Shown one piece after another: positions 9,686 through 18,066 of a stretch of 37,948 nt of DNA. Location of the stretch: the NCBI GenBank assembly GCA_026713835.1, contig JAPONP010000203.1:1-37948 (forward strand), read 5' to 3'. The notes beneath the pieces were generated by a model. The model did no database searches and was not told where the DNA came from. It saw only the letters and a program-made list of their open reading frames with translations. Origin of the DNA: Bacteriovoracales bacterium. GTDB lineage: Bacteria > Bdellovibrionota > Bacteriovoracia > Bacteriovoracales > Bacteriovoracaceae. Positions within the stretch are counted from its first letter, which is position 1; every line of letters starts with the position of its first letter. Made by a program: the position numbers and the translations under genes.

Positions 9686-11407
9686 ATGCCTTTGGCCATT
9701 TTCGAGGCTTCCGATAGGCAGGCCTTATTTCCCTCGGAGCAGTGGTTTTACTATTGGAAGAGTTCGGCAGGTCTTTGGGAATCCCAACTCTCCCAAAGCA
9801 CGGATCCCCTAGTGTGTGTTCCCATCCATTGGGCCTTTCATTGCGAAGACGGCGAATTTGCGGATTTCGGATACTCCCCCGAAACGGATTTGGCACGATT
9901 GGCCTCCCTTTGTGAATCCCTCGACAAGGACATCCTTTTCTTCCTCCCCCTGACCCCCCTTCCCATCTTTCCCGCAGGAGGGGCCCCTCCCCTCGTGGCC
10001 AAAGTCCCCGCCATAGATTTAAACGGCATGGCCCACGCCTATATGGACTTGGACGGAAAGGTCAATTGCTTCACTTCCTTCTTCGATCAAAGGGTTTTTG
10101 AGTCCTTTCGCCGCTACGTCTTTGGACTGGAAGACTATTTCCAAAGGGAAAATGTCTCCGCTTCCGTGGTGGGTCTCGTGGGTGGGGGGCTCGAAGATAA
10201 CGGGGAGGAGAGGAGTTTTATGGATTATTGGGAAGACTCCTCCAAGGCCTTTAAGCGAGGGCTTCACCGTTTTATTCGCCAAAACGGGGCCCCGGAATCG
10301 TCCCGCGAACGTGAAGAGGAGACCAAGCATCTTTATGGGCAGATGATTCGAGATCTCTATCTCGAAACGGCCAAAGAGGCCTTGGAGGATCGATTTTTGG
10401 GGCCCCTTGAGTTCTCCTTTCTCGGAGGGGCCCCGGGGGATTTGCTCCTAAGGGCCGATTCGTCCTTTGGGGATTCCGTTTCCCATGCCCGAAACATCAC
10501 CCTTTCTTTGCTCCACGATAGGATTCCTTCTGCGGCCCTTTTGCCGTCCCATTCGAGAAGCCCGGGCCTTATGGGGTTTCTCTCCCTCGTGGTGACGCCG
10601 GATCTCATCAAATCCCGTTTGAGGGAGTTCGTCTCCGAGGATGAATGGGTTTCGGAATACGAGACGTTGGATTTTTTTATTCTTTGTGAACATTGGCCCC
10701 GTTACTCCAAGGGCCGCCCCTCTTGGGACGATATCGGCTTGAAGGAATACCTGAAGAAGTCCTATCCGGGGCAGTATCGCATCGTCCACTCTCCCGATAA
10801 AATGGGGAAGAAGGCCCCCCGGGAATCGGTTCACTATCTCTTTGGGCGAACAATGGATAAGGCCCTTATGAACGAGATGCTGGGGGCCTTCTTGGAAGGC
10901 CTTTCCTTTGTCCTGGACACTTCAGGTATGGATAAAGAGCTTTTGAGAAGGCTTGAGGGATTTATTTTGGAAAATTCCCTGGAGGTGGAGTTCATTCGAT
11001 GCCATACCCAAGTGAGACGGGTGAGTTTGGGAACCGCTATGATGATCCTCTTTGACGGAAACCGCCTTTGCGGGTTGAAGGAAAGTATGTTGGAGACCTT
11101 TTGGGATAAACTCACGTCGGTTTTTGAATGTCCCCGCCAAAACCTTCAAGGAGACGGGGGGGTGGAGGTCGTATGGATGAAGAGGATGCCCGTTCAAACG
11201 GAACTCAACTTTGAAGAGATCAGAAGGATTGTTCTCTACAACCCAAGTCTTCGAGAAAAACGGGTGGCCTTGGCCCCCCACAAGAAGTTTAGATTTCTCA
11301 AATACACGAGGGACTATCAGGCGACGGTCACATCCATTTCCGGCGGAGTGGATATAGAACTGGGTGCGGATGGCCATGTGGCCCTGGACTTTGGGTTTGT
11401 GGGATGA
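9686..11407 (+). CDS. Conserved hypothetical protein, possible TIM-barrel glycoside hydrolase-like N-terminus
   Basis: ORF 9617..11407; ATG at 9686 preceded by AGAGGAGGGG. VCVPIHWAFHCEDGEFADFGYSPETDLARLASLCESL...FPAGGAPP resembles GH35/GH42-type starts (inference only). Confidence 0.7.
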   Translation: MPLAIFEASDRQALFPSEQWFYYWKSSAGLWESQLSQSTDPLVCVPIHWAFHCEDGEFADFGYSPETDLARLASLCESLDKDILFFLPLTPLPIFPAGGAPPLVAKVPAIDLNGMAHAYMDLDGKVNCFTSFFDQRVFESFRRYVFGLEDYFQRENVSASVVGLVGGGLEDNGEERSFMDYWEDSSKAFKRGLHRFIRQNGAPESSREREEETKHLYGQMIRDLYLETAKEALEDRFLGPLEFSFLGGAPGDLLLRADSSFGDSVSHARNITLSLLHDRIPSAALLPSHSRSPGLMGFLSLVVTPDLIKSRLREFVSEDEWVSEYETLDFFILCEHWPRYSKGRPSWDDIGLKEYLKKSYPGQYRIVHSPDKMGKKAPRESVHYLFGRTMDKALMNEMLGAFLEGLSFVLDTSGMDKELLRRLEGFILENSLEVEFIRCHTQVRRVSLGTAMMILFDGNRLCGLKESMLETFWDKLTSVFECPRQNLQGDGGVEVVWMKRMPVQTELNFEEIRRIVLYNPSLREKRVALAPHKKFRFLKYTRDYQATVTSISGGVDIELGADGHVALDFGFVG

Positions 11408-11793
11408 GCGTTCGCATCCTCTACCACTGCACTCCGGGGGAGCATAGCTCTTTTTCCTATCGTCCCCTGGTTTGTCTGAGTGCAGACGGTGCAATCGCTC
11501 AAGAGGTTTTGGACAAGCTCTACCGTGAGTATTGGCCCGGTTCAAAGAGAACACCCCGTTTTAAAAGTTTTGGGGATTTGGAAAAATTCTCCGTCCTTTT
11601 GATCCAAAAAATGGGGGCCAAGTACGGACATCTCCTCTCCATGGAGGCCTATAACCTGGCCGTTCAAAGGGTCAATGATGTGGAAGAACTCGGAAAGATA
11701 TTTGTTCAATACGGACAACTCATCGGGATGGATCGTTTTCCCAAGGAAGGTCGGAGGGGAAAGAACCTTTTTTTCAAAAGGTTCTTTCAGTAG
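11404..11793 (+). CDS. Hypothetical protein, translationally coupled to the upstream gene
   Basis: ATGA overlap with the preceding stop; 129 aa; no family recognised. Confidence 0.6.
   Translation: MSVRILYHCTPGEHSSFSYRPLVCLSADGAIAQEVLDKLYREYWPGSKRTPRFKSFGDLEKFSVLLIQKMGAKYGHLLSMEAYNLAVQRVNDVEELGKIFVQYGQLIGMDRFPKEGRRGKNLFFKRFFQ
11759..11788. terminator. Strong hairpin, possible bidirectional terminator
   Basis: GAAAGAACCTTTT-TTTC-AAAAGGTTCTTTC: perfect 13-bp stem, 4-nt loop. No clear U-tract beyond the stem. Confidence 0.5.
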
Positions 11794-11922
11794 GGAGGAT
11801 AGTCTTTGTAATCTTTGAATATCCAGGCCATCCGATTTTGCTTTCTGTTTGATTCGTTCCGAAAGTGATGAAAGTAATGCGGCGGGAGTTTGGTATTTTT
11901 TATATTTCATTGAAGAACTCAC
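11790..11922 (-). pseudogene. Truncated AbiEii-type nucleotidyltransferase toxin (N-terminal fragment only)
   Basis: MKYKKYQTPAALLSSLSERIKQKAKSDGLDIQRLQRL resembles AbiEii N-termini. It overlaps the abiEi stop, then the frame runs antisense into the 11404..11793 gene with no nucleotidyltransferase core. Confidence 0.6.
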
Positions 11923-12484
11923 TTATCTTGTTTTCATCATTGGGAGAAAGCAATCCTCTTCTAAGAGCTTCTTTATAAGCCTGTTTGATAAGTGAGCTTT
12001 CGAGATGTTTTGATTTTATGATATCCAATAGGGTTCGTGCAGGGGTTGTCACGGCGAATCCACGAATGAGTTGGATATCCCTTTTGGCAAGATCGGCTTT
12101 GTGCAAAACAAGGATGTTGGGAGTTTTATTGAAACGGTGAAATTTCTTGGGAACAGTCATAGACAGTTTAGAAGGCATGAGGTCGCCGAGTTCATAAATT
12201 CTAAGGGCCGTATCGTGGGAGTAAACCCCTTGAGGGTCTTCGTCTCGATTTCTTGACCAAAGATACCAGAGAATAAGCTGGGCATCCTCATCATTTTGAG
12301 GGAAGTTGGAAAGGCGGTAAATTCCTCTCATTTCCCGAATCCAATGGCCCACTTTGACATGATAGGAGTGGTGGCTGCGGTGGAAACCCGACTGTTCGGC
12401 CAACTTTGTGGTAAAAAAGCCTTGCTGTTTGCTGGCGCAATCGTAGAGTCTTTTTTTGTTTGTGTGGGGGAGCTTCTTATTCAT
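11900..12484 (-). CDS. abiEi: AbiEi-family type IV antitoxin / transcriptional regulator
   Basis: ORF 11900..12493, likely ATG at 12484. RGIYRLSNFP, GVYSHDTALRIYELGDLMPSKLSMTVPK, VTTPARTLLDIIKS are typical AbiEi motifs. Confidence 0.88.
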   Translation of the reverse strand: MNKKLPHTNKKRLYDCASKQQGFFTTKLAEQSGFHRSHHSYHVKVGHWIREMRGIYRLSNFPQNDEDAQLILWYLWSRNRDEDPQGVYSHDTALRIYELGDLMPSKLSMTVPKKFHRFNKTPNILVLHKADLAKRDIQLIRGFAVTTPARTLLDIIKSKHLESSLIKQAYKEALRRGLLSPNDENKISEFFNEI

Positions 12485-12511
12485 AATTATCACAATTTTT
12501 GTGTTTATTAT
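12483..12511. promoter_or_regulatory. Operator-like imperfect inverted repeat 1
   Basis: ATAATTATCACAAttTTTGTGTTTATTAT; shares TATCACA..TGTG with repeat 2; overlaps the abiEi start. Confidence 0.55.
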
Positions 12512-12536
12512 ATACTATTTTATCCGATAATTCAAT

Positions 12537-12567
12537 CATAAATATCACATTTATTGTGTTATTTATG
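12537..12567. promoter_or_regulatory. Operator-like inverted repeat 2
   Basis: CATAAATATCACA-tttat-TGTGTTATTTATG, 12 of 13 paired positions. Confidence 0.6.
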
Positions 12568-12614
12568 ATAAATAGGTTGGGTTCATTCCATTAACAAAGG
12601 AGAGATTTCATGAG

Positions 12615-13682
12615 TCACTGACTATGTGGTCGGCGGACGGAGGTTTTGAGCTGCCCACAGGCGGCCAAGATATCATCTCCTTTGGTTCGGCGAATCGTGC
12701 AGGTCAGACCCTTTCGGCAAAGTTCGTCTTGAAACCAAGCGATACGCTCCCTAGAGGGTCTTCTAAAAGGAGTTCCGGGGTATTCGTTGAAGGGGATCAG
12801 GTTCACCTTGGAACTTTTTCGGGGAAGAAGATCGGCCAGGGCCTCGATATCTTTTCTTCCGTCGTTGAGTTCTTTGATGAGGAGATACTCGTAGGTGATA
12901 TGGCGATGGGCCTTGAGGGGAATGGTACGAACGGCTTTAAAGAGTCTTTGGAGATCGTAACGTCTTCCTATGGGCATGAGTTTGGAGCGTATGTCATCTC
13001 GGGCCCCATGGAGGGAGATGGCGATATTGATGGGAGGAAAGTCGCTCAGTTTTTCGATTTGGGGCACGAGCCCCGAAGTGGAAAGCGTGATCCTCCTTTG
13101 GCCAAGGCCTAGGCCTTTGGCTTCGAGAAAGAGGCCCGTGGCCTTCTTGACGGCTTCAAAGTTATGGAGGGGTTCTCCCATTCCCATATAGACGATATGG
13201 GTGAGGCGGGCCGAATCATCTTGGGCCGATAACTCCCTTTGGACGGCGATAAATTGCCCGACGATCTCGCCGGCCTCCAAGTGACGGGTCAGTCCCTGAG
13301 TGGCCGTGTGGCAAAAGGTACAGCCCATGGCACAGCCGACCTGGGTGGAAAGACAGAGGGTGAGGCGGTGCGGGGCTGCAATGACCACGGCCTCTACGGT
13401 TTGAGCGTCTTTCATCTCAAGCAAAAACTTTTGGGTTCCGTCCCGAGAAACACCCTTCCAAGAGACGGAGGGAAGATCGAGTCGAAAATTTGTCTCCACC
13501 CACTCCCTCACATCTTTGGCGATATTGGCCCACTTGAGAGGGCAAAGAAGATCTTTTTTATAGACCCAATCGAAAATTTGATCGGCCACATAGGGCCTTT
13601 TTCCGTTTTGATTCAAAAGATTGGAAAGCTCTGCCAAGGGCAGGCCCATAAGGAGCGGCCTGGTCTTATCCTTTGTTTTCAT
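12615..13682 (-). CDS. rlmN: 23S rRNA (adenine2503-C2)-methyltransferase, radical SAM
   Basis: CAMGCTFCHTATQGL (CxxxCxxC), YMGMGEPLHNFEAV, C-terminal AACGQL. Confidence 0.96.
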   Translation of the reverse strand: MKTKDKTRPLLMGLPLAELSNLLNQNGKRPYVADQIFDWVYKKDLLCPLKWANIAKDVREWVETNFRLDLPSVSWKGVSRDGTQKFLLEMKDAQTVEAVVIAAPHRLTLCLSTQVGCAMGCTFCHTATQGLTRHLEAGEIVGQFIAVQRELSAQDDSARLTHIVYMGMGEPLHNFEAVKKATGLFLEAKGLGLGQRRITLSTSGLVPQIEKLSDFPPINIAISLHGARDDIRSKLMPIGRRYDLQRLFKAVRTIPLKAHRHITYEYLLIKELNDGRKDIEALADLLPRKSSKVNLIPFNEYPGTPFRRPSRERIAWFQDELCRKGLTCTIRRTKGDDILAACGQLKTSVRRPHSQ

Positions 13683-13826
13683 TTTTATTCCTTTGCATCC
13701 TCGGGGAGGAGCGCATAGGCGCAGCCTATCAAAACGGAATCGACAAATCCAGTGGTCATAGGGTGTGGTGTTGTTTCTTGGGCCTTTCTTGACGAAATCT
13801 TAAAAACTTAATAGCGTGAAGCTACG

Positions 13827-14264
13827 GTGAAAAAAGACAAAATGCCCCTAGACACCACATTTTTAAAGCGATGTATTGAGTCTCTGGAAGGTTCTTTTAC
13901 CAGGCTTGGGCAGGCGAAAAAAGACGATATTCTTTACGACATTTTTAGGGCGGCCACGATTAAAGAGTTTGAAATTATCCTCGAACAATCGGGAAAGCTC
14001 CTGCGCAAATGTCTAGGGCCTTATTTTCATTCCCCCAAGGAAGTCGCCCAAATGACTTTTAAAGATGTCTTTCGCCATTCGGGTCGTCACGGCTTGATCT
14101 CTCTCAAAGAGGTCGAGCGTTGGCTCGAATACAGAGACAATCGAAACCTGACCAGTCACGACTACGGATTCAAGCTCGCAGAACAAACCCTTCGTCTCAT
14201 CCCCTCATTTATCAAGGATGCCCAAAGACTCGTTTCCGTCATCGAGAGTGCCCATGATTCTTAG
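13827..14264 (+). CDS. HepT-like / HI0074-family nucleotidyltransferase substrate-binding protein
   Basis: RNLTSHDY matches the HepT RX4-6HXY motif; followed immediately by an MNT protein. Confidence 0.85.
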   Translation: MKKDKMPLDTTFLKRCIESLEGSFTRLGQAKKDDILYDIFRAATIKEFEIILEQSGKLLRKCLGPYFHSPKEVAQMTFKDVFRHSGRHGLISLKEVERWLEYRDNRNLTSHDYGFKLAEQTLRLIPSFIKDAQRLVSVIESAHDS

Positions 14265-14583
14265 ACCACAAGATAAGGCCGAAATTATCAAAATAGCCGG
14301 GCGGGTTTTGAGTGCATCCGTAGAGGTCTTGGCCTACGGGAGTCGTGTGGATGGAACGGCCTACGATACGAGTGATCTCGATCTCGCGTTGCGATCAAAA
14401 GGCGGACATTCCATCGATACCAAAGAGTTGGCCGCTTTTAGACAATCTCTCCATGACTCCAATATCCCCATTTTGATCCAAGTGGTTGACTGGAACACTA
14501 TCCCCGAAAATTTTCGTCAAAATATCTTAAAAAACTACGTCGTCCTCTACGAATCGAAGCCCGGCGCTCCGACCACGAGATGA
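14254..14583 (+). CDS. MNT-like nucleotidyltransferase domain protein (antitoxin partner)
   Basis: ORF 14218..14583. GSRVDGTAYDTSDLDLAL matches GSX10DXD. Confidence 0.87.
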   Translation: MILRPQDKAEIIKIAGRVLSASVEVLAYGSRVDGTAYDTSDLDLALRSKGGHSIDTKELAAFRQSLHDSNIPILIQVVDWNTIPENFRQNILKNYVVLYESKPGAPTTR

Positions 14584-14592
14584 TCCCATCTC

Positions 14593-15474
14593 TCAATCAT
14601 CAAATTTATTGATGACGGTCAAGGGGATGTCGCATCCTTTAGTGTGGCAAATCTCTTGGGTGAGAACGGGCCCTAGTTCTGTCGTTGTCCGGGCCAGGTA
14701 GTCGTGTAGGTTGGCCGCGGAAACAAAATTAAACCACCTGGAGACCTCTTCCTCATCGCTATGGTCTTTCAGGGTGACATTTTTTTTGCCCCCAAGGAGT
14801 TTGGCGAAGAAAAGGCCTGCGGCCTTGAGACTACTTATTTTGACTTGGCTCGAGGGCCTTTTTGTCTCCAAGTAATGGGTCTGGATTTTTTCGAGGGATC
14901 TGAACCCGGTTTGGGCCGAGATGATAACACTCAACACCCATTCGTTGGAGTTTTGGTAGTCGGTGCTATAGGGATTGGAGATTTTGCTATAGCGGGGATT
15001 GTGAAGGGAGAGGGAGAGCTTACTTTCGAGGATCGCGGCGATCTTGTCTTGAAGTTCTTCCGGAGGAACGCTGGCATAAACGTCGTACATATAGGGGGTG
15101 TCGTCAAAAAATTCTCTGAGTTCGTGAACGAGAATTTTCGATGTGGGATCCGCATCCCCACGGTTGATCATGTGCTTGAATCTCCAGGTGCCATCTTCCA
15201 AACTCTTCCAGACGATCCCGGCGTGGGTGAATTTTTGTTTGCTGGGGTGACGAAAGGTTTCTTCGGAAAGATCCGATCCCACTCGGGACACGATAGCGGC
15301 CCTAGAGACATTTCTTTGGAGAAAGTGGCGAAGCTGCGAGGCCATAAGCTCCGTATTGGCCCGGTGTTTTTCAGGATCGTACTCGGGGCCGTCATCTTTG
15401 AAGAGGGCACCGGCTTTGGCCGAAGTGATGAGAAGGCAGAGGACGAGAACCTTTCCAAAAAATTGAGTTTTCAT
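14593..15474 (-). CDS. Secreted protein, DUF2145-like
   Basis: Signal peptide FGKVLVLCLLITSAKAGA; AAIVSRVGSDLSEE...FTHAGIVWKS pattern recalled for DUF2145. Confidence 0.6.
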   Translation of the reverse strand: MKTQFFGKVLVLCLLITSAKAGALFKDDGPEYDPEKHRANTELMASQLRHFLQRNVSRAAIVSRVGSDLSEETFRHPSKQKFTHAGIVWKSLEDGTWRFKHMINRGDADPTSKILVHELREFFDDTPYMYDVYASVPPEELQDKIAAILESKLSLSLHNPRYSKISNPYSTDYQNSNEWVLSVIISAQTGFRSLEKIQTHYLETKRPSSQVKISSLKAAGLFFAKLLGGKKNVTLKDHSDEEEVSRWFNFVSAANLHDYLARTTTELGPVLTQEICHTKGCDIPLTVINKFDD

Positions 15475-15621
15475 AGCTTAGAACCTCCCTGAATATCGAA
15501 TATCCACCAGGCTATCTTTGCCCCGGGAAGCAGTCAAGAGACCATGTAAATAATGCAATGCGCGTCAGGTTGTACGAGAAGGCGGTTTTAGGTTAGGCTC
15601 TACTCAAGGAGCGGAGTTTAG

Positions 15622-16590
15622 ATGGATCACATTCTCGATTTTGAAAAACCCGTAAGCGAGATCGAAGACAAGATCTGCGAACTCAAGGCGGCTTCCAAAG
15701 GGCAAGATATCGATATTTCCAAGGAAATCGAGGCCCTTCAAAAGAAGGCCGATAGGATGATTCGAGAGATCTATTCCTCTCTAACCCCCTGGGAGCGGGT
15801 TCAACTTTCCCGCCATCCGGCCCGCCCCCACGCCGTGGACTTTATCAAGGCCTTGATCGGCGACTTTCACGAGGTTCACGGGGATCGAAGGTTTCAAGAC
15901 GATAGGGCCATGATCTGTGGATTCGGTCGAATGGGCGACTTTCCCGTGGCCGTGGTGGCCATCGAAAAGGGACGCAATACCAAGGAGAAAATCACCCATA
16001 ACTTTGGGATGCCCAATCCCGAAGGCTATAGAAAGGCCTTGAGGGTCATGGAACTTGCGGCGAGGTTTTCCATCCCCATTATCTCCTTCGTGGACACCCC
16101 CGGTGCCTATCCGGGGATCGAGGCGGAAAAGAGGGGACAGTCCCAGGCCATCGCAGAGAATTTACAGGAGATGTTTGGCCTTAAGACCCCGATTGTGGCG
16201 GTGATTATCGGGGAGGGGGGCTCCGGCGGGGCCTTGGGGGTGGCGGTGGCCGATCGGGCCTATATGATGGAGTACTCCATCTATTCGGTGATCTCGCCGG
16301 AATCCTGCGCCTCCATCCTCTGGGCCGACCCGAAGAGGGCGAAGGAAGCGGCCAATTCTTTGAAGTTGGGGCCTCTCAAAGCCTATGAATGGGGGGTGAT
16401 CGACGGGATTATCCCGGAGCCCTTGGGAGGGGCCCATAAAAATCCCGAAGAGTCCTTCCGTGTGGTGGAAGAGTATTTGAAAAAGTCTTTGGAATCCCTT
16501 AAGAAGATAGATGGAGAGCTTCTTCTCCAAAAGAGATTTGAGAAGTTTCGGAATATGGGCCGTGCCGCCCTATCCGAGGACACAGACTAG
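15622..16590 (+). CDS. accA: Acetyl-CoA carboxylase carboxyltransferase subunit alpha
   Basis: DFEKPVSEIEDKI, VQLSRHPARPHAVDFI, FVDTPGAYPGIEAEKRGQSQAIAENL, GEGGSGGALGVAVAD. Confidence 0.97.
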   Translation: MDHILDFEKPVSEIEDKICELKAASKGQDIDISKEIEALQKKADRMIREIYSSLTPWERVQLSRHPARPHAVDFIKALIGDFHEVHGDRRFQDDRAMICGFGRMGDFPVAVVAIEKGRNTKEKITHNFGMPNPEGYRKALRVMELAARFSIPIISFVDTPGAYPGIEAEKRGQSQAIAENLQEMFGLKTPIVAVIIGEGGSGGALGVAVADRAYMMEYSIYSVISPESCASILWADPKRAKEAANSLKLGPLKAYEWGVIDGIIPEPLGGAHKNPEESFRVVEEYLKKSLESLKKIDGELLLQKRFEKFRNMGRAALSEDTD

Positions 16591-16598
16591 GGCGGTTT

Positions 16599-17471
16599 TT
16601 GATGGATTCCATGACGGGTTTTGGAAGGGGGGAGGAGCAAGGGCCCAACTTCAAGGCCCTCGTGGAGGTGAAAAGCGTCAACCACCGTTTTCGAGATATT
16701 CGCCTGCGCATTTCCCCCCCCTTGAGTTCCCTGGAAAGGGAGATCCACAAGGCCATCGAGGGCCGATTTAAACGGGGAAGTTTTGATATCTGGGTCTCCC
16801 ACAAGACCCAAGGCCCCTCCTCCCAAGGGGGTATGGACTCTCAAAAGATCAAAGATTATCTCACCCATATCAAGGCCTTGTGCGAAGAAGTGGGCGTTCC
16901 TCTCCACGCCTTTGCCGGGGATTTTTTGGGGGGCCAATTTGCCGTGGAGGTGAGCGGGGAAAAGGAGAAGGAGGTCGCGGCCCTTGTGAGAAAGGCTTTG
17001 GACAAGGCCCTCTCAAGTTTGGGGGAGTCCAGGCGTCGGGAAGGGCTGGCCTTGTGCGAACTTCTTGGCCGACATTTGGAAAACTACGCTTCCCATTTAG
17101 CTCCTATTCGTGCCAAGGCCCAAGATTTTGGGCCCATCATCCGAGAAAAACTCATGGAAAAATGTCGTCGCTTCGGCCAGTCTTTGCCCGGAGAAGAGGA
17201 TGCGGGATTTCACCGGGAGGTGATCTATTATTTGGAGAAGATGGATATCGACGAAGAGATAGGAAGGATTGAAGGGCATTTGGCCACATTGAAAGACCTT
17301 TTAAAAAGACCCGGGCCCAAGGGGCGGGAGATGGATTTTTTGATCCAAGAGCTTGGGCGGGAGACCAACACCATCGGGCAAAAATCCGAGTTGGGCCAAA
17401 TTTCAAAGGCCATCGTCCAGATGAAGGTTCAACTCGAAAAGATGAGGGAGCAGGCCCTCAATATGGAGTAG
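16599..17471 (+). CDS. yicC: YicC family protein
   Basis: MDSMTGFGRGE...VEVKSVNHRFRDIRLR; C-terminal DFLIQELGRETNTIGQKS. Confidence 0.93.
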   Translation: MMDSMTGFGRGEEQGPNFKALVEVKSVNHRFRDIRLRISPPLSSLEREIHKAIEGRFKRGSFDIWVSHKTQGPSSQGGMDSQKIKDYLTHIKALCEEVGVPLHAFAGDFLGGQFAVEVSGEKEKEVAALVRKALDKALSSLGESRRREGLALCELLGRHLENYASHLAPIRAKAQDFGPIIREKLMEKCRRFGQSLPGEEDAGFHREVIYYLEKMDIDEEIGRIEGHLATLKDLLKRPGPKGREMDFLIQELGRETNTIGQKSELGQISKAIVQMKVQLEKMREQALNME

Positions 17472-17478
17472 CCCAACC

Positions 17479-18066
17479 GTGGAGGCCAAGGGTCATCTCA
17501 TCGTCATCGTCGCCCCTTCGGGAACGGGGAAAACCTCTCTTTTGGCGAGATTAAAAGAGGAGATTCCCGAGATCGTAGAATCCGTCTCCTGGACGACTCG
17601 TCCCAAGAGAAAAGGAGAGAGGGAGGGGGTGGACTACGTTTTTGTTTCAGAGGAAAAATTTATCCAAAAAAGGGATGGGGGCGGTTTTTTGGAATGGGCC
17701 TTGGTTCATTCCCATTACTACGGGACTCCGCTGGAAGAGTTGAGACGGGAATACGAAAGGGGAAGAACCGTCCTTTGCGATCTCGATGTCCAGGGGCGCG
17801 ATAGCATGAAAAAGGCCTTTCCCAAGGCCCGCGTGATCTTCATCGAACCTCCAAGCCTTGCGGATCTCGAAAGGAGGCTTCGGGGAAGGGGGACGGACAG
17901 CGAGGAGGTGATCGCCCTTCGTTTGGCCAACGCCAAAAGGGAGCTTGAGTCTAAAGGAAACTGTGATTATTTGATCGTCAACGATAACTTTGAGAGGGCC
18001 TACGGGGAACTCAAAGAGATCGTGGAAAACATGAGAGAGAATCCGGAACCGCCGTGCAAAAATTAG
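17479..18066 (+). CDS. gmk: Guanylate kinase
   Basis: VAPSGTGKTSLLARL, SVSWTTRPKRKGEREGVDYVFVS; GTG start. Confidence 0.95.
   Translation: MEAKGHLIVIVAPSGTGKTSLLARLKEEIPEIVESVSWTTRPKRKGEREGVDYVFVSEEKFIQKRDGGGFLEWALVHSHYYGTPLEELRREYERGRTVLCDLDVQGRDSMKKAFPKARVIFIEPPSLADLERRLRGRGTDSEEVIALRLANAKRELESKGNCDYLIVNDNFERAYGELKEIVENMRENPEPPCKN

Noticed and set aside
11542-11790. C-terminal part of the 126-aa minus-strand ORF
   Set aside because: Antisense to the coupled 11404..11793 gene; only the first ~38 residues look like AbiEii.
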